A stretch of DNA of 64,000 bases from Stappia sp. MMSF_3263 (GCF_030733745.1 NZ_JASHIK010000011.1:62001-126000), one strand, 5' to 3'. Numbered from the stretch's first letter, positions 16,162 through 25,609 are shown. Numbers and translations: made by a program. The notes: a model not told the origin generated them from the sequence alone.

Positions 16162-17100
16162 ATGGACATTCGTCATCTTCGCTACTTCATCGCCATTTCC
16201 GAGGCGCCATCCCTTTCGGCGGCGGCGCAGGTGCTGGGCGTCGCGCAGCCCTCGCTGTCGCAATACGTGCAGCGCATGGAGCAGGAACTCGGCGTCCAGC
16301 TCGTCGACCGCTCGCCGCGCGGTACTGTTCTCACCGAGGAGGGGCACCTGCTCGTGCGCCACGCCCGCGAGATCTGCGGCAGCATGGAGCATTGCATCGC
16401 GGAGATGCGCGATCTTGGCGGCGGCGTTCGCGGCAAAGTCGGCTTCGGCATGCCGCCGTCGGTTTCCATGGTGATGTCCGTGCCGCTGGCCGAGACCGTG
16501 CGGGTCGAGCTTCCCGACGTGCGGCTGCGCGCCATCGAGGCGATGAGCGGCTATATCAAGAGCTGGATCGAGGACGAGACGGTCGATATCGGCTTTCTCT
16601 ATGATCTGGAGAAGGTCGAGCATTTCCGCATCATCCATGTGCTGGACGAGCAGCTTTTCTTCTTTTCCGCGCCGGATACCTGGCCGCTCGACACGCCTCC
16701 GGGCGCGCCGGTGCCGATGCGCGCGCTGGAAAAGCTGGAGATGATCCTGCCGGGCGTCTCGCACGGTCTGCGCAAGACCATCGAGCGCCATGCGGCGGCC
16801 TGCGACGTCAATCTCAACGTCGTCATCGAGATGGACGCGATGACCCAGATCAAGGAACTGGTGGCGCGCGGCTCAGGTCATACGATCTTCGCCCCGGCGG
16901 CGGTGCACGACTTCGTCGCGCGCGGCGAGTTGCTCAAGGCGCCGATCATCGAGCCGACGATTTCGCGCCCCGTCTATCTCGTCAGCAAGCCGACCCGGGT
17001 GATGAGCCGCGCCTGCCGGGCGGTCGAGGACATCACGCTGGAGGTTGCCCGCGACCTGGTGCGGCGGAACATCTGGGAAGGCCGGCTGATCGAGAGCTGA
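16162..17100 (+). CDS. LysR-family transcriptional regulator
   Basis: The 312-residue regulator has an N-terminal winged helix with MDIRHLRYFIAISEAPSLS, AAQVLGVAQPSLSQYVQRME and LVDRSPRGTVLTEEG, then a two-lobe periplasmic-binding-fold effector domain. It resembles the CynR/Nac-like LysR group. It lies downstream of the alcohol dehydrogenase and faces the MaoC/MmgE/acyl-CoA dehydrogenase operon convergently, so it is a reasonable controller of either set. The effector is unknown. Confidence 0.9.
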   Translation: MDIRHLRYFIAISEAPSLSAAAQVLGVAQPSLSQYVQRMEQELGVQLVDRSPRGTVLTEEGHLLVRHAREICGSMEHCIAEMRDLGGGVRGKVGFGMPPSVSMVMSVPLAETVRVELPDVRLRAIEAMSGYIKSWIEDETVDIGFLYDLEKVEHFRIIHVLDEQLFFFSAPDTWPLDTPPGAPVPMRALEKLEMILPGVSHGLRKTIERHAAACDVNLNVVIEMDAMTQIKELVARGSGHTIFAPAAVHDFVARGELLKAPIIEPTISRPVYLVSKPTRVMSRACRAVEDITLEVARDLVRRNIWEGRLIES

Positions 17101-17160
17101 CCGCCGGATGCCTTGCATGTTTTTGAAAGCCCGCTCCGGCGCGTCGAAGCAGGACCTGGC

Positions 17161-17985
17161 TCAGCCAGGCGTCGTTGCCTGCATGGTCACGACCCCGTCC
17201 TCGTCCCGGCGCACGCGCAACTCCAGGCCGCCGCCTTCCGCTTCGCGCGCCTCCACGCTTACCGGTCGGTCGCAGGTCAGTGGCGACAGGCCGCGATAGG
17301 AGAAGCTCTCCGGCAGCCGGCCGAGGATCGAGGCGGCAAGGTTCTGCATCCAGATCGACTGCAGCGGCCCGTGGACGACGAGGCCGTCATAGCCCTCGAC
17401 GCCGGTCGCATAAGGGTGGTCGTAATGGATGCGGTGGCCGTTGAAGGTCAGGGCCGAATAGCGGAAGAGCAGCGTCGGCGTCGGGGCGATCTTCCAGCTG
17501 GCGAGCGGCGACCAGTCCTCGGCGGGCTTTGCCGCAACGGCGCTGCCGGGCTTGGGGTCCTCGCGATAGACGATGTCGTGGCGCTCGACGATCTTCGCCT
17601 CTCCGCCCGCCTCATAGACGTGATCGACGGTGACGAAGCCGAGCGGGCCGCTGCGGCCCTGCTTGAAGGTGACGTCTCGAATGGTCGAGATACGGGTTAC
17701 CGTGTCGCCCGGCATCAGCGGCGCGCGGTATTCGAGCGCGCCGCCGGCCCACATGCGACGCGGCAGCGGCAGCGCCGGCAGGAAGATGCCGGTGCGCGGA
17801 TGGCCGTCGCGCCCGAGTTCAGCCGGTTCGACCACGTCGGGGGCCAGGCACCAGTGGAAGCCGGCGGGAACCTCGCCGGGGCCGAGCATGCCGGCAAGCG
17901 TTGCCCGGTATTGCGTCAGAAGCCGCTCGCCAATCTCCTCGGTGACCCGCCGCTCGCGGCCGATCCAGTCGGAATAATCGCTCAT
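17161..17985 (-). CDS. MaoC-like / FAS1-type dehydratase-domain acyl-CoA hydratase
   Basis: The 274-residue protein has a double hot-dog layout with an N-terminal FAS1-dehydratase-like half (IGRERRVTEEIGERL..., GFHWCLAPDV) and a C-terminal half carrying the hydratase signature RYSALTFNGHRIHYD and LVVHGPLQ. This form is typical of mesaconyl-C4-CoA or itaconyl-CoA hydratases and HTD2-like enzymes. It would add water across a branched enoyl-CoA. ATG 17985 directly abuts the MmgE/PrpD gene (its stop is at 17987-17989). With the CoA-transferase (4.4 kb) and CitE-like lyase (5.8 kb) it completes an activation, hydration and cleavage set. Confidence 0.85.
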   Translation of the reverse strand: MSDYSDWIGRERRVTEEIGERLLTQYRATLAGMLGPGEVPAGFHWCLAPDVVEPAELGRDGHPRTGIFLPALPLPRRMWAGGALEYRAPLMPGDTVTRISTIRDVTFKQGRSGPLGFVTVDHVYEAGGEAKIVERHDIVYREDPKPGSAVAAKPAEDWSPLASWKIAPTPTLLFRYSALTFNGHRIHYDHPYATGVEGYDGLVVHGPLQSIWMQNLAASILGRLPESFSYRGLSPLTCDRPVSVEAREAEGGGLELRVRRDEDGVVTMQATTPG

Positions 17986-17986
17986 G

Positions 17987-19303
17987 TCAGGCTCCCGTGT
18001 GGCGGCCGAGGTCGCGGGCGGAGAGCGTGGCGAGGCCTTCCAGCCCCTGCCACAGGACCTCACCCCCGTTGCCGAGCAGGGCGCGGGCCTTGTTGCGCAG
18101 CCCGGTCGCAAGCTCATCCTCCGGCAGCCGCCGGCCAAGATCGTGGCCGATCGGAAGTTGCGTGCCGTCGGCGAGTTTCAGCAGGCCCTGCGCCTGCATG
18201 TCGGTGAGCGACGCATCGCCCTCCACCGTGATCCACCCGGCGAAAGCGCCAAGCTCTGGATCGGCGGCAAGCGCGTCGGAATAAGTGTCGTCGCGGGCGG
18301 TGTCCTTGCCCGACAGCACCATGCCGGCAAGCCAGTTGTAGCTGAACTTGACCTCCAGCCCGGTGCGCGGTGTCTTGATGTCGCAGACCGCCAGCCAGCG
18401 CGGATTGGTGCGCAGGTGCAGACTTTCGATACCGTCGAGCGACAGATCAGGCCTCTCGCGCCGGGCCGTCAGAAGTGCCTCGATCATCGCATGGGTGCCG
18501 TGGCAGCAGGCATGCAGCTTGTACTTGATGTCCTCGAAGAGGAAGGTTTCCGGCGGCGGCCGGTCCCAGCCGGCCTGCGCATCCGGAGCATCGGAATGGG
18601 TCGGCAGGAAGCCCTGCGCACCGGCAAGTCCGTCATCGGCGGAGGTGAAGCCGAGTTTCGCGAGCTTGGCGCATTCGACCCCGTTGGAGGCGGCGATGCC
18701 GGCATTGTAGGGCTTGCCCATCGTGCCGAACTGCGACTTGAGGCCGGAGGCGCGTGTTGCGCAAAGTCCGATGGCGGCGCGCATCTCCTCGCGCGTCAAT
18801 CCCAGGATCTTCCCCGCCGCGATGGTGGCGCCGAAGGCGCCTGCCGTTGCCGTCTGGTGGAAGCCGCGATTGTAGTGGACCGCGCCGAGCGCCATGCCGA
18901 TGCGCACGGACGCTTCCGCGCCGACGAGGAAGGCCTCGACCACCGCCTGGGCGCTGGCGTCGACCTCTTCCGCAGTCGCGAGTGCCGCCGGGAAGATCGC
19001 CACGGAAGGGTGGCCGACATGGCCGAAATGGGTGTCGTCATAGTCGAGCGCATGGCTTGTCGCGCCGTTGACGAGCGCGGCCATGCGCGCCGGTGCCGGT
19101 GCGCCGCCAAAGACCGAGGCCGTGCTGGTTCCTGCCTCTGCTTGCGCCAGTTGGCGAAGTTTGCCCGAGAGCGGCTCACCGGTGCCGGCGCGGCCGCAGA
19201 CCAGCCAGTCGAACAGCGAGAGGCGGGCCATGGCGAGTGCCGGTGCCGGCAGGTCACTGGCGGGAAGCGCGGCAAGGTCGAGAATGCGGTCGATCAGGCT
19301 CAT
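17987..19303 (-). CDS. MmgE/PrpD family protein
   Basis: The 438-residue protein shows the MmgE/PrpD fold with the active-site HALDYDDTH motif, GHPSVAIFPAALA, and YKLHACCHGTHAMIEALL. Known members are 2-methylcitrate dehydratase, cis-aconitate decarboxylase and iminodisuccinate epimerase, so it probably acts on a branched di- or tricarboxylic acid, but the reaction cannot be fixed. The start ATG 19303 overlaps the acyl-CoA dehydrogenase stop by 4 bp (ATGA), giving a coupled operon with the MaoC-like hydratase. Confidence 0.87.
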   Translation of the reverse strand: MSLIDRILDLAALPASDLPAPALAMARLSLFDWLVCGRAGTGEPLSGKLRQLAQAEAGTSTASVFGGAPAPARMAALVNGATSHALDYDDTHFGHVGHPSVAIFPAALATAEEVDASAQAVVEAFLVGAEASVRIGMALGAVHYNRGFHQTATAGAFGATIAAGKILGLTREEMRAAIGLCATRASGLKSQFGTMGKPYNAGIAASNGVECAKLAKLGFTSADDGLAGAQGFLPTHSDAPDAQAGWDRPPPETFLFEDIKYKLHACCHGTHAMIEALLTARRERPDLSLDGIESLHLRTNPRWLAVCDIKTPRTGLEVKFSYNWLAGMVLSGKDTARDDTYSDALAADPELGAFAGWITVEGDASLTDMQAQGLLKLADGTQLPIGHDLGRRLPEDELATGLRNKARALLGNGGEVLWQGLEGLATLSARDLGRHTGA

Positions 19304-20481
19304 GCCTTCGGCGCTCCGTAGGATTTCGGCAGGCCGAGCACCTGCTCGGCGATGAAGCAGAGGATCAGGTTGGTGGAGATCGGCGCCACCTGGTAGAGCC
19401 GCGCCTCGCGGAACTTGCGTTCCACGTCGTATTCCTCGGCAAAGCCGAAGCCGCCATGGGTCTGCAGGCAGGCCTCGGCCGCCTCCCAACTGGCATCGGC
19501 GGCAAGCATCTTGGCGCTGTTGGCTTCGACGCCCGGATTGTGGCCGGCATCGTACATGGCGGCAGCCCGGTAGACGATCGCCTCGGCCGCCATCATGTGG
19601 GCATAGGCGCGCGCCAGCGGAAACTGGACGCCCTGGTTCTTGCCGATCGGCGTGCCGAAGATCACCCGCTCCTTGGCGTAAGCGGAGCCCTTCTCGATGA
19701 ACCACTTGGCATCGCCGATGCACTCGGCGGCGATCAGGATGCGTTCGGAATTCATGCCCGACAGGATGTAGCGGAAGCCCTTGCCTTCCTCGCCGATCAG
19801 GCTGGAGGCGGGAATGCGCGCATTGTCGAAGAAGATCTCCGTCGTCGCGTGATTGATCATCGTCCGGATCGGGCGGATCTCGACGCCGTTGCCCTTGAGC
19901 TCGCGCAGGTCGATGAGGAAGACGGAAAGCCCGTCGGTCTTCGACTTTACCTGGTCGCGCGGCGTCGTGCGGGCGAGCAGCACCATCAGGTCCGAATGCT
20001 CGGCGCGGGAGATCCAGATCTTCTGGCCGTTGACGACGTAGTCGTCGCCGTCGCGCCGCGCGGTCGTCTTCAGCGCCAGCGTGTCGGTGCCGCTTGTCGG
20101 CTCGGTGACGCCGAAGGCCTGCAGGCGCAGCGTGCCATCGGCGATGCCCGGCAGGTACTGCGCCTTCTGCTCCGGGCTGCCGTGCCGCAGGACGGTGCCC
20201 ATCGTATACATTTGCGCATGGCAGGCGGCGGCGTTGCAGCCGTTGCGATGGATTTCCTCAAGGATGACGGCGGAGGCGGAAAGGTTGAGGCCGGATCCGC
20301 CATATTCCTCCGGGATCATCGCTGCGAGGTAGCCTTCGCGGATGAGCGCGTCGACGAAGTCCTTCGGGTAGGCGCGCTGCGCATCGAGGTCGCGCCAGTA
20401 CTCGCCGGGAAACTCCGCGCAAACCCTGGCGACACCGTCGCGGATCGGGGCGTATTCTGCGGTCGGGTCGAAAGCGTTCAT
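19300..20481 (-). CDS. Acyl-CoA dehydrogenase
   Basis: The 393-residue flavoenzyme has VTEPTSGTDTLALKTTA and GQKIWISRAEHSDLM (FAD contacts), the helix around NSERILIAAECIGDA, and the C-terminal QTHGGFGFAEEYDVERKFREARL with the likely catalytic Glu. It introduces an alpha-beta double bond into an acyl-CoA, passing electrons to ETF. It is the first gene of the operon with MmgE/PrpD and the MaoC-like hydratase. The oxidised product is a logical substrate for the hydratase. Confidence 0.9.
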   Translation of the reverse strand: MNAFDPTAEYAPIRDGVARVCAEFPGEYWRDLDAQRAYPKDFVDALIREGYLAAMIPEEYGGSGLNLSASAVILEEIHRNGCNAAACHAQMYTMGTVLRHGSPEQKAQYLPGIADGTLRLQAFGVTEPTSGTDTLALKTTARRDGDDYVVNGQKIWISRAEHSDLMVLLARTTPRDQVKSKTDGLSVFLIDLRELKGNGVEIRPIRTMINHATTEIFFDNARIPASSLIGEEGKGFRYILSGMNSERILIAAECIGDAKWFIEKGSAYAKERVIFGTPIGKNQGVQFPLARAYAHMMAAEAIVYRAAAMYDAGHNPGVEANSAKMLAADASWEAAEACLQTHGGFGFAEEYDVERKFREARLYQVAPISTNLILCFIAEQVLGLPKSYGAPKA

Positions 20482-20718
20482 TGGGGCCCCTGTCGGTTGT
20501 CTCCGGCCAAAATCGCAGGTCCGCCGCCTTGCGGGAAATATCTTTGCATGCACGGAGCTATTGGCGGTTCTTATAGCACTGCACGTGTCACCAGGGATGC
20601 CGGCATGCATAACCGTTTGCACAAGTGAGCGTCTGAAAAGTTGGGTTTAACCGTGGGCCGCTTGCCGTCATTATCGCAGGCACATGAAGACACGTGGGGC
20701 AGGCAGGGGGAGGCCGCC

Positions 20719-21042
20719 ATGGTGAAGGTCACATATATTTCCGTAAGCGGTGTGGAGACAACCGTGGACGGGCGCGAGGGCGACAGCGTCATGGCGACCG
20801 CGGTCGCCAACAACATTGACGGCATTGTCGGCGAATGCGGAGGGTCGATGGCCTGCGCCACCTGCCATGTCTATGTCGATCCCGCCTTCGCCGGCCGGTT
20901 GTCGCCGCGCAGCGATGATGAGGAGGCGATGCTGGAGGGCGCGGCCTCCGATCCGCGTCCCGAAAGCCGCCTGTCCTGCCAGATCCGGCTTTCTGCCGAT
21001 CTCGACGGACTTGTCGTGCGCATGCCGGAAGAGCAGATGTAG
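20719..21042 (+). CDS. [2Fe-2S] ferredoxin, adrenodoxin/putidaredoxin type
   Basis: The 107-residue ferredoxin has the cluster ligands CGGSMACATC (C-x5-C-x2-C) and a fourth Cys in RLSCQI, the spacing of P450-partner ferredoxins. It carries electrons from a ferredoxin reductase to the cytochrome P450 encoded 88 bp downstream. ATG 20719 is chosen because the beta-grasp fold starts at once (VKVTYISVSGVE). No ferredoxin reductase gene is visible in the window, so a reductase from elsewhere must serve. Confidence 0.93.
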   Translation: MVKVTYISVSGVETTVDGREGDSVMATAVANNIDGIVGECGGSMACATCHVYVDPAFAGRLSPRSDDEEAMLEGAASDPRPESRLSCQIRLSADLDGLVVRMPEEQM

Positions 21043-21129
21043 CCACGCCGAGGCAGGGGCCGGTGCCGCGTGCCGGATGGTCGTACGGGAAGGCCGGTGG
21101 GCGGGCAGCCGGTGCGGGAGGAGAGATAC

Positions 21130-22317
21130 GTGTCGGACACCATTGAGCTGGCGCCGCTGGACGAGGCGATCACCATCGCCGCGCTGACGGCCGATCCTTA
21201 TCCGATCTACAAGCGGCTGCGCGCGGAGAGCCCGGTGCTTCGGGTGAAATCGGTCGGCCGCACCTTCCTGACCAAGGCGTCCGATACGAAGCTGGTCAAG
21301 GACAACGCGGCGCTGTTCAGTTCCGACGACCCCAACACGCCGATGAAGCGGGCCTTTCTCGCCCACACATTGATGCGCAAGGACGGCAAGGAACACATGC
21401 GCGAGCGCATGGCGATGCTGCCGGCCCTGATGCCCAAGACCATCTCCGCCCACTGGGCGCCGCTCTACGAGCGCCTTGCCGCCGAGTATGTCGGGAGGCT
21501 GCCGCGCGGCGAGGTGGTCGACCTTTTCCCAACGCTGGCGGGCCCGCTCGCGGCCCGCATCCTCGCCCATATCATGGGCATTCCCGATGCCAGCGACGAG
21601 GAGATGCAGCGCTGGTCGCAGGTGCTGATCGACGGGGCCGGCAATTTCGGCTGGCGACCGGAGCCTTTCGCGGATTCGGATCTGGCCAATGCCGAGATGG
21701 ATGCATGCCTTGAGAGGAATGCCGAGCGGCTTCGCGCCGAGCCGGACGCCTCGGCGCTGTCCATCATGGTCAATTCGCAAAACCCGATTCCCTGGAGCCA
21801 GATCGTCGCCAATGTGAAGATCGCCATCGGCGGGGGCATCAACGAGCCGCGCGACGCGGCTCTGACCATCCTTTACGGGCTCTTGAGCGAACGCGACCAG
21901 CTTGCCGAGGTGCAGCGCCGCGAGGCCTGGGCGGAGGCATTCGAGGAAGGGGGGCGCTGGTGTGCGCCGATCCAGGCAAGTTCGCGCCTGGTCATGGAGG
22001 ACACCGAGATCCGCGGCTACCGCATCCCCAAGGGCGACACGGTGATGACGATCCAGGCCTCGGCCAACCATGACGAGGAGTTATACGAGGATCCCGACCG
22101 CTTCATTGTCTTCCGCGAGCGCAACCCGCATCAGGCCTTCGGCTCGGGCCCGCATCACTGCGCCGGCGCGCATGTGTCGCGGCGCACGGTCGGGGCGATC
22201 CTGCTGCCGATGCTGTTCGATCGTTTCCCGGACATGGAGATCGTCGATCCGGGCTCCGTCGTCTGGCACGGCTTCGGGTTTCGCGGTCCGCTCAACCTGG
22301 CCGTCCGGCTGAAATAG
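21130..22317 (+). CDS. Cytochrome P450 (bacterial class I)
   Basis: The 395-residue soluble P450 has the heme-thiolate loop FGSGPHHCAGAHVSR, the ExxR helix at EEGGRW and the usual bacterial length. The I-helix reads AIGGGINEPRDAAL, so Asn-Glu-Pro stands where most P450s have an acidic residue followed by Thr for oxygen activation. The start is GTG 21130, preceded by GGGAGGAGA. It is transcribed with the ferredoxin and divergently from the acyl-CoA dehydrogenase operon, so it may hydroxylate a hydrophobic acid or terpenoid entering that pathway. The substrate is unknown. Confidence 0.92.
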   Translation: MSDTIELAPLDEAITIAALTADPYPIYKRLRAESPVLRVKSVGRTFLTKASDTKLVKDNAALFSSDDPNTPMKRAFLAHTLMRKDGKEHMRERMAMLPALMPKTISAHWAPLYERLAAEYVGRLPRGEVVDLFPTLAGPLAARILAHIMGIPDASDEEMQRWSQVLIDGAGNFGWRPEPFADSDLANAEMDACLERNAERLRAEPDASALSIMVNSQNPIPWSQIVANVKIAIGGGINEPRDAALTILYGLLSERDQLAEVQRREAWAEAFEEGGRWCAPIQASSRLVMEDTEIRGYRIPKGDTVMTIQASANHDEELYEDPDRFIVFRERNPHQAFGSGPHHCAGAHVSRRTVGAILLPMLFDRFPDMEIVDPGSVVWHGFGFRGPLNLAVRLK

Positions 22318-22350
22318 ATCCTGCGGCTGACGGCTTCACTCGGGCCGGGA

Positions 22351-23412
22351 TCACTCCGGAATGACGGCGATGCCGTGGCCTTTCGGCGTGAGCCGTACAT
22401 CGTCGCCGACGCCGCATTCGCCGGCATCGGCCGGCGCGGTGACGAAGAGATCGCCGAGCGCCGTGCGGATCTCGTATTCCATGTACTTGCCCAGATAGCT
22501 TGCCGTGCCGATCGTGCCGGCGATGCCGCTGCTGCCATCGCCCGTGTCGCGCATGACTTTCAGGGCGTCAGGGCGGATCGCCACCTTCACCGGGCCCTTG
22601 ACCAGGCCGCGCGCCGGGGCGCTGGCCCGGGCGCCGTCAAGCTCCAGCGTCGCGACATCGCCGTCGAGCGCTGTGATGGTGCCGTCGACCACATTTGCAT
22701 CGCCGATGAAATCGGCGACGAAGAGATTGGCGGGCGCTTCCCACAATTCGCGCGGGCTTGCCTTCTGGGCGATGCGGGCATTGGACATGACGATGACCTC
22801 GTCGGAGACGGCAAGTGCCTCCTCCTGGTCGTGGGTGACATAGACCACTGTCAGGCCGAGATCCTTCTGCAGCGCGCGGATGTCCTCGCGCACCTTGCGC
22901 CGCAGCCGTGCGTCGAGATTGGAGAGCGGCTCGTCGAAGAGCAGGATCGAGGGCTCGAGCACCAGCGCCCTCGCCACCGCGACCCGTTGCTGCTGGCCGC
23001 CGGACAGTTCCGAGGGCAGGCGCGTGTCGAAGCCGGCGAGGCCCAGAAGCCCGAGCTTCTCCCGCGCCATTTCCGCCGACTGCTCCTTGCCGATCCCCGA
23101 GGAGCGCGGTCCGTACATGACGTTTTCCAGCACGTTCATATGCGGGAACAGCGCATAGGACTGGAACACCATGGTCACGTCGCGCTCGGCCGCCGACAGG
23201 TGGGTGACGTCACGCCCGTCGATCAGGATCTGTCCCTCGCTGGCAAGCTCCAGCCCGGCAATCATCCTGAGCGTTGTCGTCTTGCCGCAGCCCGAGGGGC
23301 CGAGCAGCGTGGTCAGGCTGCCTGCCTCGCAGCGGAACGAGACGTTGTCGACGGCGGTGACGGCGCCGTAGCGCTTGATGACGTTGACGAAGTCGAGGCT
23401 CGCCGGTCCCAT
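22351..23412 (-). CDS. ABC transporter ATPase (PotA/FbpC-like)
   Basis: The 353-residue ATPase has Walker A GPSGCGKTTTLR, signature LSGGQQQRVAVA, Walker B ILLFDEPLSNLD, H-loop VYVTHDQEEAL and a C-terminal TOBE-like regulatory domain. It powers the two-domain permease encoded upstream. ATG 23412 overlaps the permease stop (TGATG). The sequence does not discriminate iron, polyamine, thiamine or phosphorylated-compound systems; the binding protein and phosphatase in the operon are more informative. Confidence 0.9.
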   Translation of the reverse strand: MGPASLDFVNVIKRYGAVTAVDNVSFRCEAGSLTTLLGPSGCGKTTTLRMIAGLELASEGQILIDGRDVTHLSAAERDVTMVFQSYALFPHMNVLENVMYGPRSSGIGKEQSAEMAREKLGLLGLAGFDTRLPSELSGGQQQRVAVARALVLEPSILLFDEPLSNLDARLRRKVREDIRALQKDLGLTVVYVTHDQEEALAVSDEVIVMSNARIAQKASPRELWEAPANLFVADFIGDANVVDGTITALDGDVATLELDGARASAPARGLVKGPVKVAIRPDALKVMRDTGDGSSGIAGTIGTASYLGKYMEYEIRTALGDLFVTAPADAGECGVGDDVRLTPKGHGIAVIPE

Positions 23413-25532
23413 CAGTTTCCTCCAGAGACGATTTCGCCCGAACCGCGGCGGCCGAGACGGGCCTCGCCGACGACGAGGCGGATGGTGGCGATGGCGGCAA
23501 TCATGAAGACGATCATGAAGGCGCAATAGGCGATGGCGAGCGAGTATTCACCCGCCTCCACCCGGCCGACGATATAGGCCGTTGCCATGTTGTAGCGCGC
23601 GGTCACCAGGAAGATGATCGCCGAGACGGCCGTCATCGCATGGACGAAGGAGAAGACCAGCGTCGCGACGATGGCCGGTTTCATCAAGGGCAGGACCACC
23701 GCCACCAGCGTTCGTCCGGTGCTGGCCCGCAAGGTGGCCGATGCCTCGTCAAGCGAGGGGTCGATCTGCGACAGCGCCGCGATGCCGGCGCGCACGCCGA
23801 CCGGCATGTTGCGGAAGACGAAGCAGGCGATGAGGATGAAGCCGGTACCGGTGATCTCCACCGGCGGCACGTTGAAGGCCAGGATATAGGCAACGCCGAT
23901 CACCGTGCCGGGTATGGCGAAGGACAGCATGGTCAGGAATTCCAGCGACCTCCGGCCACGAAAGTGCTGGCGGGCCAGCACATAGGCGGTGAGCAGGCCG
24001 ATGATCGTCGTCAGCGGCGCGGCCGCGGCGGAGACCAGCACTGTTGTCCAGAACGAGTCCCAGGCCGAGCCTGCCCAGAACAATCCGTTGTCGGTCCACT
24101 CGACGAGGAAGCCGGTGCGCAGGTGGTCGAGCGTCGGCGTCATGTCGAAGCGGCCGATATCCTTCACGAAACCGCCGATCAGCACGATCGTGTAGACGGC
24201 GACGGTCAGCGCGATCCAGGGCACGATAATGCCCCAAAGGCCTGCCGGAAGCCCTTTCGGCAGTTCCGTCGGCACGCCGCTGTCGCCCTTGCCGGAGACG
24301 GTGACGAAGGACGTCTTGCCGAGCAGGCGCATCTGCAGGACGAAGGCGGCGAGGGTGAAGGCGAGCAGCACCATGGCGAGCACGGCGGCGCGACCGGGCT
24401 CGTGCTGGGCACCGACCACGGCGAAGAAGATCTTGGTCGACAGCACCTCGAAATTGCCGCCGAGCACCAGCGGATTGCCGAAATCGGCGAGGCTCTCGAC
24501 GAAGGCGAGCAGGTAGGTGTTGGCGATCGCCGGCAGCAGCAGGGGCAGCGTCACGGTCATCAGGATGCGGGTGCGGGTGGCGCGCAGGGTCTGCGCGGCC
24601 TCCTCGAGCGTCGGCGACAGCGCCTTGAGCGCCCCGACCAGGATCAGGAAGGAGAGCGGCACCTGCGACAGCACCTGGGCGAGCAGCACGCCCGGCAATC
24701 CGTAGAGCCAGCGCGAACGCGGTATGCCGAACAGGTCCCACATCGCGGTGGTGATGATGCCGGTGCGCCCGAACAGCACGATGAGCGCCAGGCCGATGAC
24801 GAAGGGCGGAGTGATGATCGGCAGGATCGCCAGCGCATCGAAGGCGCGGGGGAAGCGCACGTTTGTGCGTACCGCGATCAGCGCCAGTCCCAGCGCCAGC
24901 GAGGTGGAGAAGAAGGCCGCGAGAATGCCGAGAATGACCGTATTCGGGGCAACGCCGCAGCGCGCGGTCGACCACAGGCAGGCAAGCGACCAGATGTCGC
25001 CCTGCAGAAGCCGGTCGATGAAGACCCGGGCGGCGACGTCGCTCTCGCCGTAAAACGCCTCGGACAGCATCCGCACAACGGGCCAGAAGACGAAGAGCAC
25101 GACGAGCGCGCCGATCGTGATGACGCTGACGGAGACGAAGCGATCGTTGCGGAAGGCGCCGAAACGGGCGATCGAGCCGGCGAAGAGCGCGACCAGCGCG
25201 CCCGCCATGACGGCGGCACCGGGACCGAGCGGGCGCGCGATCTCGCCGGCGGCAAGGCCGATGGCGGTGGCCAGAGCCGGCAGGAAGCCGGCGATGATGA
25301 CAAGGGCGAGCGCCAGCAGGCTGCCAAAGGCCCCGACAAGGGCCCCCGCCCGCGTGGCGCCGGCAAGGGAGGCGGCGCCGGTTGCCGCGAATACCAGCGC
25401 GGCAAGGGCGGGCACCACATGACCGGCGGCAAGGACGCCGGCAAGGCCCGCCGGGTCGTCCGCGTGAAAGGCAAGCACCGCCGGACAGAGGAGCCCGGCG
25501 GCGGTGACGAATACCGGAAAACGGTCGATCAT
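23412..25532 (-). CDS. ABC transporter permease, fused two-domain FbpB-like
   Basis: The 706-residue membrane protein contains two binding-protein-dependent transport domains, each with an EAA-type loop (EEAAQTLRATRTRILMTVTL in the first half and DEASATLRASTGRTLVAVVL in the second), plus an extended hydrophobic N-terminus of several helices. Fused FbpB-like permeases are found in ferric, 2-aminoethylphosphonate and sugar-phosphate systems. ATG 25532 was chosen; the frame is open 57 nt further. A hairpin lies in the 136-bp gap after the binding-protein gene. Confidence 0.88.
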   Translation of the reverse strand: MIDRFPVFVTAAGLLCPAVLAFHADDPAGLAGVLAAGHVVPALAALVFAATGAASLAGATRAGALVGAFGSLLALALVIIAGFLPALATAIGLAAGEIARPLGPGAAVMAGALVALFAGSIARFGAFRNDRFVSVSVITIGALVVLFVFWPVVRMLSEAFYGESDVAARVFIDRLLQGDIWSLACLWSTARCGVAPNTVILGILAAFFSTSLALGLALIAVRTNVRFPRAFDALAILPIITPPFVIGLALIVLFGRTGIITTAMWDLFGIPRSRWLYGLPGVLLAQVLSQVPLSFLILVGALKALSPTLEEAAQTLRATRTRILMTVTLPLLLPAIANTYLLAFVESLADFGNPLVLGGNFEVLSTKIFFAVVGAQHEPGRAAVLAMVLLAFTLAAFVLQMRLLGKTSFVTVSGKGDSGVPTELPKGLPAGLWGIIVPWIALTVAVYTIVLIGGFVKDIGRFDMTPTLDHLRTGFLVEWTDNGLFWAGSAWDSFWTTVLVSAAAAPLTTIIGLLTAYVLARQHFRGRRSLEFLTMLSFAIPGTVIGVAYILAFNVPPVEITGTGFILIACFVFRNMPVGVRAGIAALSQIDPSLDEASATLRASTGRTLVAVVLPLMKPAIVATLVFSFVHAMTAVSAIIFLVTARYNMATAYIVGRVEAGEYSLAIAYCAFMIVFMIAAIATIRLVVGEARLGRRGSGEIVSGGN

Positions 25533-25609
25533 CCTGACGCTTTCACTCCGGACCAGCGGGCGCCCGGCCGAAACCGGTCGAACCCCCACGGGCCGATCTT
25601 TTCCGAAAC

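Noticed and set aside
20540-20620. GCATGC-containing repeats between the acyl-CoA dehydrogenase and ferredoxin genes
   Set aside because: Short six-base palindromes with no consistent spacing or extension; not enough to call an operator.
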